Shown: in pieces, positions 1-7,884 of the stretch
Layout of the letters: the number at the start of each line of letters is the position of its first letter
How positions within the stretch are numbered: the first letter of the stretch is position 1
Assembly: GCA_016710075.1 (NCBI GenBank)
Contig: JADJLO010000002.1
Coordinates: forward strand, 1 to 64,000
Direction of reading: 5' to 3'
DNA length: 64,000 nt
DNA from: Acidobacteriota bacterium
GTDB lineage: Bacteria; Acidobacteriota; Blastocatellia; RBC074
Made by a program: the position numbers and the translations under genes
The notes under the pieces: generated by a model
Databases searched by the model: none
What the model saw: only the letters and a program-made list of their open reading frames with translations
What the model was told of the DNA's origin: nothing

Positions 1-141
1 GATGGCAGAGAAGTGAATGACGACTTACCTACGTTAGGCGACAGCGCCACGATGCTTGATCGTATGATCACCTTCTTGCGCGTCATACCAATGTCTCGAC
101 GACTGTAGCGGCTCGGTTGGGCCCGTCTCGCGTCCGCGTGG

Positions 142-645
142 ATGGCTGCGGTGACGTGTAGCGCCGGCGTCCTCCCTGCCCAGTCCCCGGCCTTTACGCT
201 CCCGATGCCTACCGGTCGCGACGTGATCGGGACGACCCAGTTTGTCATCGACGCCGCCAGTGCGCGCCCACTGGTGGTGACCGCGTGGTACCCGGCGATC
301 CGTCGCGCCGCGACCACGCCCACCGCACCGTATCTGCGCGAGGAAGCGGCCCTCCGCACGATGGCAGCCTGGGGGCAGAATCCCGGCCCCATGCTGCTGC
401 GCAACGCGACGGTCGTCACGCACAGCCATTTGGACGCGCCCCTCGCGCGCGGGAAGCTGCCAGTGGTGGTCTTCTCGCACGGCTATCTGGACCAGCCGAG
501 CAGTTACACGGCGCTGATGCATGACCTCGCGAGCCACGGCTAAGCTGAGTTCAGCGTAGCGCATACGGAGGAGACGATGGCGGTCACCCTTCCAAACTTT
601 GATTATCATACAACAGGCTTACGACGAACTATGTCGTTAGACTGA
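142..645 (+). pseudogene. broken alpha/beta-hydrolase (PAF-acetylhydrolase/dienelactone-hydrolase-like) fragment
   Basis: The frame from ATG 142 encodes a secreted-type N-terminus (Ala-rich, ending near LPAQ) followed by the start of an alpha/beta hydrolase, including VVTAWYPA and the oxyanion-region stretch VVVFSHGYLDQPSSY. A TAA at 541-543 falls where homologues would continue after ..LASHG with a Tyr. The same frame then reads on sensibly (AEFSVAHTEETMAVTLP) to about 595 before similarity is lost and a TGA follows at 643-645. The Ser-Asp-His catalytic part is absent, so this is a remnant of a roughly 400-residue protein. The fragment is much more GC-rich than its surroundings (41 of 60 bases in 181-240), which suggests foreign origin or a chimeric contig end. 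The family call is from motif recall only. Confidence 0.55.
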
Positions 646-663
646 TTGATTGAATGACTCACT

Positions 664-678
664 GATACTGTTGACGCC
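664..678. repeat. half-copy of the GATACTGTTGGCG palindrome family
   Basis: GATACTGTTGACGCC matches one arm of the palindrome seen in full at 31789-31818 with one mismatch (GGC to GAC). The preceding ACT also agrees with the longer copy on the other strand. It lies in the 544-758 gap between the GC-rich fragment and the serine hydrolase gene. Confidence 0.4.
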
Positions 679-758
679 GTCATTTTTGATGAAATCTTTG
701 CGGGCGGCGATTATCTGATAAGCACGATCGAACTGGTAAACTTGATGAGGAGAGAGAA

Positions 759-1934
759 ATGTCCCTTAAAGAAAAGGTCGATTCCCTGCTGAAGAAGGCG
801 ACGGATGCCGGCGATGTGCCAGGCGTAGTTGCGATGGCGACAAACAGGGACGGTACGTTGTATGAGGGAGCGTTTGGCAAGCGTGTTCTAGGGCAGGAGG
901 CTGCGATGACGACGGACACCGTGGTTTGGATCGCTTCGATGACAAAGGCGCTCACCGGCACGGCGGCCATGCAGCTCGTCGAGATGGGAAAGCTTGACCT
1001 GGAGAGTCCGGCGAGTAGATGGTTGCCGGACCTTGGCACAGTTCAGGTTCTCGATGGGTTTGACGCAGCGGGCAATCCGCTGATGCGCAAGCCCAGGGTT
1101 CCGATCACACTGCGTCATCTTCTTACGCACACGGCCGGATTCTCCTATGAGATCTGGAGCGCAGACATTCTGCGCTATCAGCAAACTTACAACCTGCCTG
1201 GAATTACGACCTGCCTGAACGAGGCGTTGCGTACTCCGCTGCTATTTGATCCGGGCGAACGTTGGGAATACGGCACCAACATCGATTTCGTTGGCAAGGC
1301 GATAGAATCTGTTACCGGGAAGAAGCTTAGTACGGTTCTACAAGAGAACCTTTTGGAGCCACTTGGCATGAGAGACACAGCGTTCAAGATCACGCCGTCC
1401 ATGCGGCAGCGCCTGGCGAAGATCCATCAGCGTAACGAAGACGGCAGTCTGACACCGCTAATGGAGCTTGAGATTCCCCAGGAACCCGAATTCGAGATAG
1501 GCGGCGCCGGGCTCTATGGAACTGCGGGAGACTATCTCAAGTTTGTCCGCATGATCCTCAATGGCGGCAAGGCGAATGGCAGGCAGGTCCTGAACCCGGA
1601 GACCGTAAAGACCATGTCTGCGAATCACATTGGCAATCTCCTTGTTGGTCCGCTCAAGACGGTAATTCCAAGTCTTTCCAATGATGTCGATTTCTTCCCG
1701 GGAATGCCAGTGAAATGGGGCCTGAGCTTCATGATCAACACGGAGAATGCCCCAACGGGCCGCTCTGCGGGTAGCCTGTCCTGGGCGGGACTCGCCAACA
1801 CCTACTTCTGGATCGATCCGATCAAGGGTATTGGCGGAGTATGCCTGTCGCAGGTTCTACCGTTTGCCGATAACAAGTCGCTGCCGCTATTTGGTGAGTT
1901 CGAAACAGCCGTATATCAATCGGTTCCTCAGTGA
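759..1934 (+). CDS. serine hydrolase, class C beta-lactamase-like
   Basis: A 391-residue protein of the beta-lactamase/penicillin-binding-protein-like superfamily (Pfam Beta-lactamase). The SxxK motif is visible as SMTK (about residue 66) within VVWIASMTKALTGTAAM. It is followed by the family's HLLTHTAGFSY segment, a YGTN stretch in the position of the YxN motif, and a Gly-rich GGAGLYGTAGDYLKF region. There is no obvious signal peptide, unlike the second copy at 6663-7883, so it may act in the cytoplasm as an esterase or peptidase rather than on beta-lactams. The start follows a clear GGAGAGAG ribosome site. Substrate cannot be told from sequence. Confidence 0.85.
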   Translation: MSLKEKVDSLLKKATDAGDVPGVVAMATNRDGTLYEGAFGKRVLGQEAAMTTDTVVWIASMTKALTGTAAMQLVEMGKLDLESPASRWLPDLGTVQVLDGFDAAGNPLMRKPRVPITLRHLLTHTAGFSYEIWSADILRYQQTYNLPGITTCLNEALRTPLLFDPGERWEYGTNIDFVGKAIESVTGKKLSTVLQENLLEPLGMRDTAFKITPSMRQRLAKIHQRNEDGSLTPLMELEIPQEPEFEIGGAGLYGTAGDYLKFVRMILNGGKANGRQVLNPETVKTMSANHIGNLLVGPLKTVIPSLSNDVDFFPGMPVKWGLSFMINTENAPTGRSAGSLSWAGLANTYFWIDPIKGIGGVCLSQVLPFADNKSLPLFGEFETAVYQSVPQ

Positions 1935-1982
1935 TCAAAGTGGATACAAGCTTCATATGGTCGAAGACAGGGCAGAAGGCTG

Positions 1983-2138
1983 ATGGCAAATGACATCGCC
2001 GGCCAACGAGTCAAAGATAACAAAACAGGTTTCGCCCGATACCTGATGGACGGTTTTTTCGTCATGAGCATGAGTCCACGATTCATGGACGCCTATGACG
2101 GGTGGATCTTCTTTTCTGATAACACGCAGGCGGCATAG
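1983..2138 (+). CDS. possible 51-residue protein, unknown
   Basis: An open frame from ATG 1983 to TAG 2136-2138 encodes 51 residues with a hydrophobic/aromatic second half (FFVMSMSP, WIFFSD). It sits in the gap between the serine hydrolase and the DinB gene, on the same strand. No ribosome site is convincing and no family is recognised. It may be a decayed remnant or not translated. Confidence 0.2.
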   Translation: MANDIAGQRVKDNKTGFARYLMDGFFVMSMSPRFMDAYDGWIFFSDNTQAA

Positions 2139-2175
2139 TTGTATCTGGGCCGATTGCTTTACAGCGGAGGTTATT

Positions 2176-2667
2176 ATGGTTCTGACAAAAGCTGAACTTA
2201 TTGAATCGCTTCAAAACGAGGTTCGAATACTGCTTCATCTTGCGGGCAAGGTCGACCGCGCCCAGCTCGATTACCGCCCAACCCAGAAACAACGAAGCAC
2301 CCTCGAGCTGCTCCGTTACCTTTCCATGATGGGACCCGAGCTTATACAAGCCATCAAGAAAGGATCGTTCGACCCGGCCGCCTGGACGGTGGCCGAAGAG
2401 GCTGCGGCAGCAATGGACTTCGATCAAACAGTTGCTGCAATTGGTACCCAGACCGAGGCATACGCGACACTCCTCGCCGACATGTCCGACGCTGATTTTC
2501 GCGCGGAAATCGAACTGTTCGGTGACAAGGGGACGCGCGGGAGCATCCTGGTCAACCTCATACTCAGTGGCTGCGCGGCATATCGCACGCAGTTATTCCT
2601 CTATCTCAAGGCCTGTGGCCGAGAAGAGTTGAGCACCATGAACCTCTGGGCCGGCGTTGATGAGTAA
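2176..2667 (+). CDS. DinB-fold protein
   Basis: A 163-residue, mostly alpha-helical protein with the length and helical spacing of the DinB/YfiT superfamily (four-helix bundle, often metal-binding thiol transferases). It starts MVLTKAELIESLQNEVRILLHLAG and ends in a helix with YRTQLFLYLKACG. The usual third metal-binding His before the last helix is replaced here (GCAAYRTQ), so it may not bind metal. ATG 2176 was chosen over upstream frame starts because GCGGAGG lies 5-11 bases before it. Three other DinB-type genes occur in this window (27173, 29620, 35288). Confidence 0.65.
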   Translation: MVLTKAELIESLQNEVRILLHLAGKVDRAQLDYRPTQKQRSTLELLRYLSMMGPELIQAIKKGSFDPAAWTVAEEAAAAMDFDQTVAAIGTQTEAYATLLADMSDADFRAEIELFGDKGTRGSILVNLILSGCAAYRTQLFLYLKACGREELSTMNLWAGVDE

Positions 2668-2708
2668 TCAATGTCAGAGACGCTTCTCTGCTTTGGTTAA
2701 AAAAAGAT

Positions 2709-2756
2709 GTAACTGCTCAGCCCTACGAAGTCCTGTTAGCAGGGCTGAGCAATTAC
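2709..2756. repeat. GTAACTGCTCAGCCCT hairpin (short form)
   Basis: GTAACTGCTCAGCCCT (2709-2724) pairs with AGGGCTGAGCAATTAC (2741-2756) with one mismatch and a 16-base loop. The same outer arms bound a much longer element at 60008-60271. It follows the DinB gene and could stop transcription, but no long T-run follows. Confidence 0.75.
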
Positions 2757-2816
2757 AAGCTTTTAAGGATGGCGACGGCCCGGTTAACCGACTCGTTCGC
2801 CGGTAAAAGGAGATTC

Positions 2817-3392
2817 ATGAAATCGCAAACCTTGGTTGCTTTGACAGTTATTGGTCTAATGCTCGTCGTTTCTGTAAACGCTCAGGAGCTTAAGAACAAA
2901 CAGCCTCGCACCCGACAGGAGTCACAAATGCCACAGAAAGAGTTCTTGAAGAAGCTGATTGGAAAATGGGAAGGCAACAGCCGAACCTGGTTCGAGCCGG
3001 GCAAACTCGCCGACGAATCCAAGGTCACAGGAGAATTCGTGGAGGTGTTTGATGGCCGTTTCGTTCGGCACACATACAAGGGGACGATCCAGGGAAAACC
3101 CAGGCGTGGCGAAGAACTGATTGCCTTCAACTCAATAACTAAATCGTTCCAGTTATCCTGGGTCGACGACTTTCACATGAACTATGCAATTATGTTCTCT
3201 CAAGGTGAGTCGACGGAACGTGGTTTCAAAGTTCGCGGCGATTACGACGTCGGCGCAGACCAACCGAAATGGGGTTGGCGAACTGAGTATGAACTTGTTG
3301 ATGAAAACCATCTGACAATTACGGCATACAATATTCTTCCGACAGGAATGGAAGCCATGGCCGTCGAAACCAAATATCAGCGCGTAAGATAA
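2817..3392 (+). CDS. DUF1579-like secreted protein
   Basis: A 191-residue protein with a typical signal peptide (MKSQTLVALTVIGLMLVVSVNAQ, cleavage probably after NAQ). The mature part resembles the DUF1579/lipocalin-like family: FLKKLIGKWEGNSRTWFEPG at the start, then alternating strands such as GRFVRHTYKGTIQGKPRRGEE and SFQLSWVDDFHMN. ATG 2817 is preferred over the frame start at 2769 because AAAGGAGATTC precedes it and it places the signal peptide at the N-terminus. Function unknown; a ligand-binding beta-barrel is the usual expectation. A related protein is at 5220. Confidence 0.7.
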   Translation: MKSQTLVALTVIGLMLVVSVNAQELKNKQPRTRQESQMPQKEFLKKLIGKWEGNSRTWFEPGKLADESKVTGEFVEVFDGRFVRHTYKGTIQGKPRRGEELIAFNSITKSFQLSWVDDFHMNYAIMFSQGESTERGFKVRGDYDVGADQPKWGWRTEYELVDENHLTITAYNILPTGMEAMAVETKYQRVR

Positions 3393-3398
3393 GAGATC

Positions 3399-3416
3399 GA
3401 TACTATCGGCGAATTC
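3399..3416. repeat. degenerate half-copy of the GATACTGTTGGCG palindrome
   Basis: GATACTATCGGCGAATTC matches one arm and centre of the palindrome at 31789-31818 at 15 of 18 positions. It lies just after the DUF1579-like gene, in the leader of the DmpA-like gene. Confidence 0.35.
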
Positions 3417-3473
3417 ATTTCATGCACGATTGTCAGGAATTGGCAGATTATTAAGAAATTTGGAATCATAACC

Positions 3474-4670
3474 ATGGTTAAAAAATTGTTGCTACTCGTC
3501 ATCACGTTCCTCATCACTTTCGGCTATTCCAGTTCCGTGGCAACACAAACCAAACCGCGGGCGCGTGATCTTGGTGTTCCGTTTGATGGCACGACTGGGC
3601 AGTTTAATGCGATTACCGATGTCAAGGGTGTCGAAGTCGGATACTCGACAATCATTTCCGGATCAGGGAAGCTGAATGTCGGCGTCGGCGCCGTACGCAC
3701 AGGAGGAACAGCGATTGTCCCGCGCGGCAAAGATTCGGCATTCATTCCTGTCTTTGCCGGGTGGTACTCACAGAATGGAAACGGGGAGATGACCGGGACG
3801 ACCTGGATTGACGAAGGCGGCTTTCTGGAAGGTCCGGTAATGATTACCAACACGCACAGCGTCGGGGTTGTGCGCGATGCCGTAATTGAGTGGAGAGTCA
3901 GGCAAGGCAAACAGGATTCGACGGGTTACTGGTGGTCATTGCCGGTCGTGGCCGAAACGTATGATGGCGCACTTAACGATGTGAACGGTTTTCATGTGAA
4001 ACCGCAACATGTCTTTGCCGCATTGGAGAGTGCAAAGTCCGGAGCTATTGCTGAAGGTAATGTCGGCGGCGGAACAGGTATGATCTGCTACGGGTTCAAA
4101 GGGGGCACAGGCACGGCTTCAAGAAAGACAAGTGACAATGCGGGCGGTTACACTGTCGGAGTGTTGGTGCAGGCCAATCATGGAGGCAAGAGGCAGTTGC
4201 TGATTGCCGGTGTTCCGGTCGGCCGTGAAATTGCAGATAATCAAAAGGTTTCCAGTGTGCACTGGCGCGAAAACGAAGACGTGGGTTCCATCATTATTGT
4301 GGTAGCAACCGACGCGCCGTTGTTGCCGCATCAACTGAAGCGACTCGCGCGCCGTGCGACGATGGGTCTGGCCCGCACCGGAGCTACTTCAGGCAACGGG
4401 TCAGGTGACATCTTCATTGCTTTCTCGACCGCTAACGCCGATGCCGCGAAAGAAGCCGGAATCGCGCAACTGCAGATGCTGCCCAATGAACGGATTAATG
4501 CATTGTTTGAAGCGACAGTGCAGGCAACTGAAGAGGCAATTGTTAATGCCCTGGTTGCGGCGGAAACAATGACCGGTATTAATGACACCAAAATTACCGC
4601 CTTGCCGCACGATCAACTCAAGAAGGCTCTTGAGAAGTATGGTCGCTTGACAGGGACAGTTAAAAAGTGA
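3474..4670 (+). CDS. S58/DmpA-type aminopeptidase, exported
   Basis: A 398-residue protein of the DmpA/P1 family (MEROPS S58), self-processing N-terminal-nucleophile aminopeptidases that release N-terminal L- or D-amino acids. Visible family segments are RARDLGVPFDGTTG.FNAITDV, TGTTWIDEGGFLEGPVMITNTHSVG, VVAETYDGALND, GNVGGGTGMICYGFKGG and ATSGNGSGDIFIAFST. The processing site is expected at the Gly-Ser bond in NGSGD (about residue 308). A signal peptide (MVKKLLLLVITFLITFGYSS) suggests a periplasmic enzyme. The length is usual for the family. All conserved blocks seem intact. Confidence 0.88.
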   Translation: MVKKLLLLVITFLITFGYSSSVATQTKPRARDLGVPFDGTTGQFNAITDVKGVEVGYSTIISGSGKLNVGVGAVRTGGTAIVPRGKDSAFIPVFAGWYSQNGNGEMTGTTWIDEGGFLEGPVMITNTHSVGVVRDAVIEWRVRQGKQDSTGYWWSLPVVAETYDGALNDVNGFHVKPQHVFAALESAKSGAIAEGNVGGGTGMICYGFKGGTGTASRKTSDNAGGYTVGVLVQANHGGKRQLLIAGVPVGREIADNQKVSSVHWRENEDVGSIIIVVATDAPLLPHQLKRLARRATMGLARTGATSGNGSGDIFIAFSTANADAAKEAGIAQLQMLPNERINALFEATVQATEEAIVNALVAAETMTGINDTKITALPHDQLKKALEKYGRLTGTVKK

Positions 4671-4702
4671 AAAGCAAATACCAACCTTTTGAGGATTTAA
4701 GA

Positions 4703-5089
4703 ATGCGAAAAACATACATCGCTTATTTAATGACCGCTTCTGCCATTATCCTTACAATCTGTGGCATTGGCCTGATTTTTGCGTCCGAAGAGGTCGGGAA
4801 TCGGCTATTTGGCGTCACCACCAATTATTTACCTATATCCCTCTGGGGAGGCGCAATGTTCAGTTTTGGCGCGATGAATTGGATAGCGCGGCGCTCGGTT
4901 CTCGGCGGAATATATGGAAGAGCTGTAGTCGCCGGCAATCAAGCCCACTTTTTCATTGGCTCGATGATCCTCTTGAAAGCCGCCTTCAATGCGGATTTTC
5001 CGTGGCCAACAGTGGTCTTGCTTTGCCTCTATGCTCTTCACGCGCTGATGTTCAGCTATCTGATGTTTTGGTCATCGGGGCTTGATTAA
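4703..5089 (+). CDS. small four-helix membrane protein, unknown
   Basis: A 128-residue protein with about four hydrophobic segments (near residues 6-26, 40-60, 72-95 and 102-122) and few charged residues between them. ATG 4703 is preferred over GTG 4667 because GAGG lies 8 bases upstream and the first membrane segment then starts near the N-terminus. It is 32 bases downstream of the DmpA-like gene and probably co-transcribed. No family is recognised; it resembles the uncharacterised small membrane proteins at 20567, 20981 and 26733 in size and layout only. Confidence 0.55.
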   Translation: MRKTYIAYLMTASAIILTICGIGLIFASEEVGNRLFGVTTNYLPISLWGGAMFSFGAMNWIARRSVLGGIYGRAVVAGNQAHFFIGSMILLKAAFNADFPWPTVVLLCLYALHALMFSYLMFWSSGLD

Positions 5090-5219
5090 ATCAGCAGAGT
5101 CCAAAATTCGGAGCAGGAGGTTCGCCACAAAAAGCGTGAAAGAAGAATAGAGAAAGCGGAAGCGAAGATGACACCTTCTCCGTCAGCCCGACAATTACTA
5201 ATGAAAGTTGATTACCATT

Positions 5220-5686
5220 ATGGCAAAAACAACAAAACGCTGGAAAAAGGGGCGAGGGAAACTCGGCGTGCTGGATCCGTTGATTGGAACATGGAAAGCT
5301 GAAGCTGCCACTCCAATGGGCCCTATGACCTGCACTCGAAGCTTTACCAGAGTGCTCAATAGCGCTTATATCCAATTGACAGCCGATTGGGCGTTTGGCA
5401 AAAAGAGCTATCAGGAGCTTGCCATAATAGGAGTGAATCCAGAGGGGATAATAACCTTCTGGTCATTTACCTCAGATGGGAAAACTCAGAGGGCAAAATC
5501 GCAGATGTCTCCGATATTCATCCGGAAGCGATTGGTTTTGAAGCGCAAATGCCTGCAGGCGCGGCTCGAATGGCCTACTGGCCCGATGATCAGAACGGAT
5601 ACTACTGGGCCGTGGAAAGTAAAACGAAAAAAGGGTGGAATCGGTTCACGCAACATCACTACATTGCATGGTCAAAGCCCGAGTAA
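5220..5686 (+). CDS. DUF1579-like protein, frameshifted
   Basis: Two frames together give one protein. From ATG 5220 the text LGVLDPLIGTWKAEAATPMGP..AYIQLTADWAFGKKSYQELAIIGVN..ITFWSFTSDGKT is read. At about 5475-5492 it must change frame to continue SEGKIADVSDIHP..AARMAYWPDDQNGYYWAVESKTKKGWNRF up to TAA at 5684-5686. The shifted join is a 1-base change near GGGAAAACTCAG. The whole (about 155 residues) looks like a cytoplasmic lipocalin-like DUF1579 relative. The next gene downstream is shifted too, so a sequencing error is a real possibility. Confidence 0.6.
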
Positions 5687-5700
5687 CACAGGAGGGTTTC

Positions 5701-6094
5701 ATGAGCAACCTGAATGAAAACAAGTTCAGGCTCGATCAGATCGGACAGATTGCAGTTCCCGTGAGCGACATTGACCGGTCAATTGCTTTTTACAGGGACA
5801 CCCTTGGAATGCAATTCCTCTTCAAAGGCTCCGCCGGGTCTTGGTTTTTTTGACTGTGGAGGCGTTCGCTTGATGTTGGACGAGCCTGCCAAAGAACAGG
5901 CTGGGAAAAGTTCTGTCATCTACTACAAGGTCCCTGACATACAAGCGGCGTTCGAGATCCTCTCGACCCGCGGCGTCGTTTTTGAAGCGAAGCCCCATAT
6001 GATCGCCAGGTTGCCGGATCATGAATTGTGGATGGCCTTTTTCCGTGACCCCGACGCAAATCTGCTCGCGCTCATGAGCGAAGTGCGAGTGTGA
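5701..6094 (+). CDS. VOC-family (glyoxalase fold) protein, frameshifted
   Basis: ATG 5701 follows AGGAGGG and opens LDQIGQIAVPVSDIDRSIAF YRDTLGMQFLFK, the first beta-alpha-beta module of the vicinal oxygen chelate superfamily. In the next frame the protein continues APPGLGFFDCGGVRLMLDEP, DIQAAFEILSTRGVVFEAKP and the closing WMAFFRDPDANLLALMSEV with the usual metal-ligand Glu region. The join needs one base removed at AAAGG (about 5825-5830). Without it the protein stops after GSWFF. A metal-dependent lyase, dioxygenase or resistance protein is possible; the substrate is unknown. Confidence 0.65.
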
Positions 6095-6269
6095 TCGCCT
6101 CGCTGCTCCAGGCGTTTCACGCCGGATGGGTTGACTGTTGATATCCTTGCGAGGTAGCCGGTGCAAATTGAAGAGATCTTTGTCGAAGCGCTCCTGACCT
6201 GATTGAATAAGCGAGTTTCATTCAAAAGGGCCAGGTGGGAATAGCATAAAATCTTGAGGTACTTACGGT

Positions 6270-6575
6270 ATGTCCGTCATCCTGAATAATCGGTACCGCA
6301 TCATTCGTACTTTGGGGAGCGGAGGGTTCGGCGATACATTTTTATCTGAAGACACGCATATGCCCTCAGCGCGTAAATGCGTGGTTAAACAGTTGAAGCC
6401 CTCAACGAACGATCCTAAAGTCTGGCAAATCATCCAGGATCGTTTTCAGCGCGAGGCCGCCATCCTTGAAGTACTTGGTAAAGCGAATCATCAAATCCCT
6501 GAGCTTTATGCGTATTTTACCGAAAACGACAAATTTTTTTCAGGAATGCGGGCGGGGGGCGGGGGGCGGGAATAA
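6270..6575 (+). pseudogene. truncated Ser/Thr protein kinase (N-lobe only)
   Basis: The frame begins MSVILNNRYRIIRTLGSGGFGDTFLSED, a clear Hanks-type kinase glycine loop (GSGGFG). It goes on with CVVKQLKP (the ATP-binding Lys), a REAAILEVLG helix C with its Glu, and YAYFTENDKFF at strand 4. Homologues would continue into the hinge and catalytic loop. Here the reading turns abruptly into a G-rich stretch and stops at 6573-6575. No HRD or DFG motif follows in any frame before the next gene. The gene is therefore cut at about residue 90, by rearrangement or an assembly gap. Confidence 0.65.
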
Positions 6576-6599
6576 GAAGGCAAGGGCGGGGGAGGGTGG
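6550..6599 (+). other. G-quadruplex-like tracts at gene break
   Basis: 6550-6570 reads as four G-tracts of 3, 6, 6 and 3 separated by single C bases, an ideal one-base-loop G-quadruplex pattern. A second, looser pattern follows at 6584-6599. It marks exactly where the kinase similarity ends, so it may be a breakpoint, a replication-stalling site or a sequencing artefact. Confidence 0.6.
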
Positions 6600-6662
6600 C
6601 ATTGAAATCGTGGGGGCGCCTGAGGTGTCTGATGCCTTCTCCGCCAAGCGCAAAGATTATCC

Positions 6663-7883
6663 ATGAAAAAGCGGAGCTTAATGAAAAAATCGAACTACTA
6701 CTTATTAGTAATAATCCTTCTGGCCGGAGTGCTTCTTATTGGCGCGAGCCATTCAGGCGTTCGAGCTCAGGATTTAACTGCTGCAATAATTGCCCAGATT
6801 GAAGGGAAACAGCCTTCGAGCGGGCGGGAACTCGATGCGTTAACGCTGCAGGAAGTAATGCAGAAATACAATGTGCCCGGCATCAGTGTGGCTGTCATCA
6901 AGGATTACAGGATCCAGTGGGTGAAAGGTTATGGAGTCGCCGATATCGAAACTAAAGAGCCTGTCAAAACCGACACTCTTTTTCAAGCGGCTTCCATAAG
7001 CAAGCCTGTAACGGCAATGGCGGTCCTGAAAGCCGTGCAGGATGGTCGTGTTTTACTGGATGACGATATCAATAAGATGCTTAGATCCTGGAAGGTGCCG
7101 CAGAGCGATTTTACAAAAAGCATGCCGGTCACGCCGCGGTCACTGCTCAGCCACACTTCAGGTGCGGATGATGGTTTTGGATTTCCAGGCTATAGTCCGG
7201 CACAGCCCCGACCAACACTGCTACAAATCATCGCCGGAGAAAAGCCTTCAAATACGAAGCCCGTATTATTTGCGCGGGCGCCATATACCGCATTCAAGTA
7301 TTCAGGCGGCGGATTGACCATCATGCAACTGGCGCTGATGGAAGCTTTAAAAAAGCCATTTGCGGAAATAATGATGAAGTCGGTACTGGCGCCTCTGGGC
7401 ATGGCCAACAGCACATACGAACAGCCACTTCCGGCTGGAGTGGAGGCGAAGGCTGCACGTGCTCACAGTCTTCAAGGCAAGTCGATGGATGCGAAATGGC
7501 ATATTTATCCTGAACAGGCTGCGGCGGGTTTGTGGACGACTCCGACCGATCTGGCGCTTTTCATTGTCGAGATTCAACAATCACTCAATGGTTCAGGTGG
7601 TCGCGTGCTTTCGCGCAAGATGGCGCAGGAGATGATCACTCCAACCGGAGTTGGCCCGTTTGCTGTGGGGCTTACGATCAGTAAACGCGGAGAGGGCTGG
7701 TATTTTAATCATAGCGGCGGCAACTGGGGCTTTCGCTGTGATATGGTCGCCCACATTCGGAAAGGTTACGGTGTGGTCATCATGACCAATGGCGATAATG
7801 GAGGACCTGTAATCAGAGAGTTCGAGGAGCGTGTCGCCATGGCCTACAAATGGGATACCCTCGATAAACCGCTGCAACGCTAA
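6663..7883 (+). CDS. secreted serine hydrolase, class C beta-lactamase-like
   Basis: A 406-residue protein with a signal peptide (hydrophobic YYLLVIILLAGVLLIGA, cleavage probably near VRAQ). SxxK is present as SISK in LFQAASISKPVTAMAVLK, followed by PRSLLSHTSGADDGFG. The second-motif Tyr is in FKYSGGGLTIMQ, and HSGGNWGF near the C-terminus is in the place of the KTG-like motif. The combination is typical of the periplasmic serine esterase/peptidase branch of the Beta-lactamase family. It is unrelated in detail to the shorter, signal-less paralogue at 759. The gene ends two bases from the convergent formyltransferase gene. Confidence 0.87.
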   Translation: MKKRSLMKKSNYYLLVIILLAGVLLIGASHSGVRAQDLTAAIIAQIEGKQPSSGRELDALTLQEVMQKYNVPGISVAVIKDYRIQWVKGYGVADIETKEPVKTDTLFQAASISKPVTAMAVLKAVQDGRVLLDDDINKMLRSWKVPQSDFTKSMPVTPRSLLSHTSGADDGFGFPGYSPAQPRPTLLQIIAGEKPSNTKPVLFARAPYTAFKYSGGGLTIMQLALMEALKKPFAEIMMKSVLAPLGMANSTYEQPLPAGVEAKAARAHSLQGKSMDAKWHIYPEQAAAGLWTTPTDLALFIVEIQQSLNGSGGRVLSRKMAQEMITPTGVGPFAVGLTISKRGEGWYFNHSGGNWGFRCDMVAHIRKGYGVVIMTNGDNGGPVIREFEERVAMAYKWDTLDKPLQR

Positions 7884-7884
7884 A

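Noticed and set aside
34..609. Long minus-strand open frame of 191 codons
   Set aside because: It is antisense to the hydrolase fragment, rich in Arg and Gly from high GC, has no domain signal and no ribosome site.
1..645. Integron gene cassette bounded by GTTAGGC (near 35) and GTTAGAC (near 634)
   Set aside because: Both fit the GTTRRRY core, but no matching RYYYAAC arm or imperfect attC palindrome of normal length lies before either. The later small-gene runs also have gaps of 12-20 bases, too short for attC sites.
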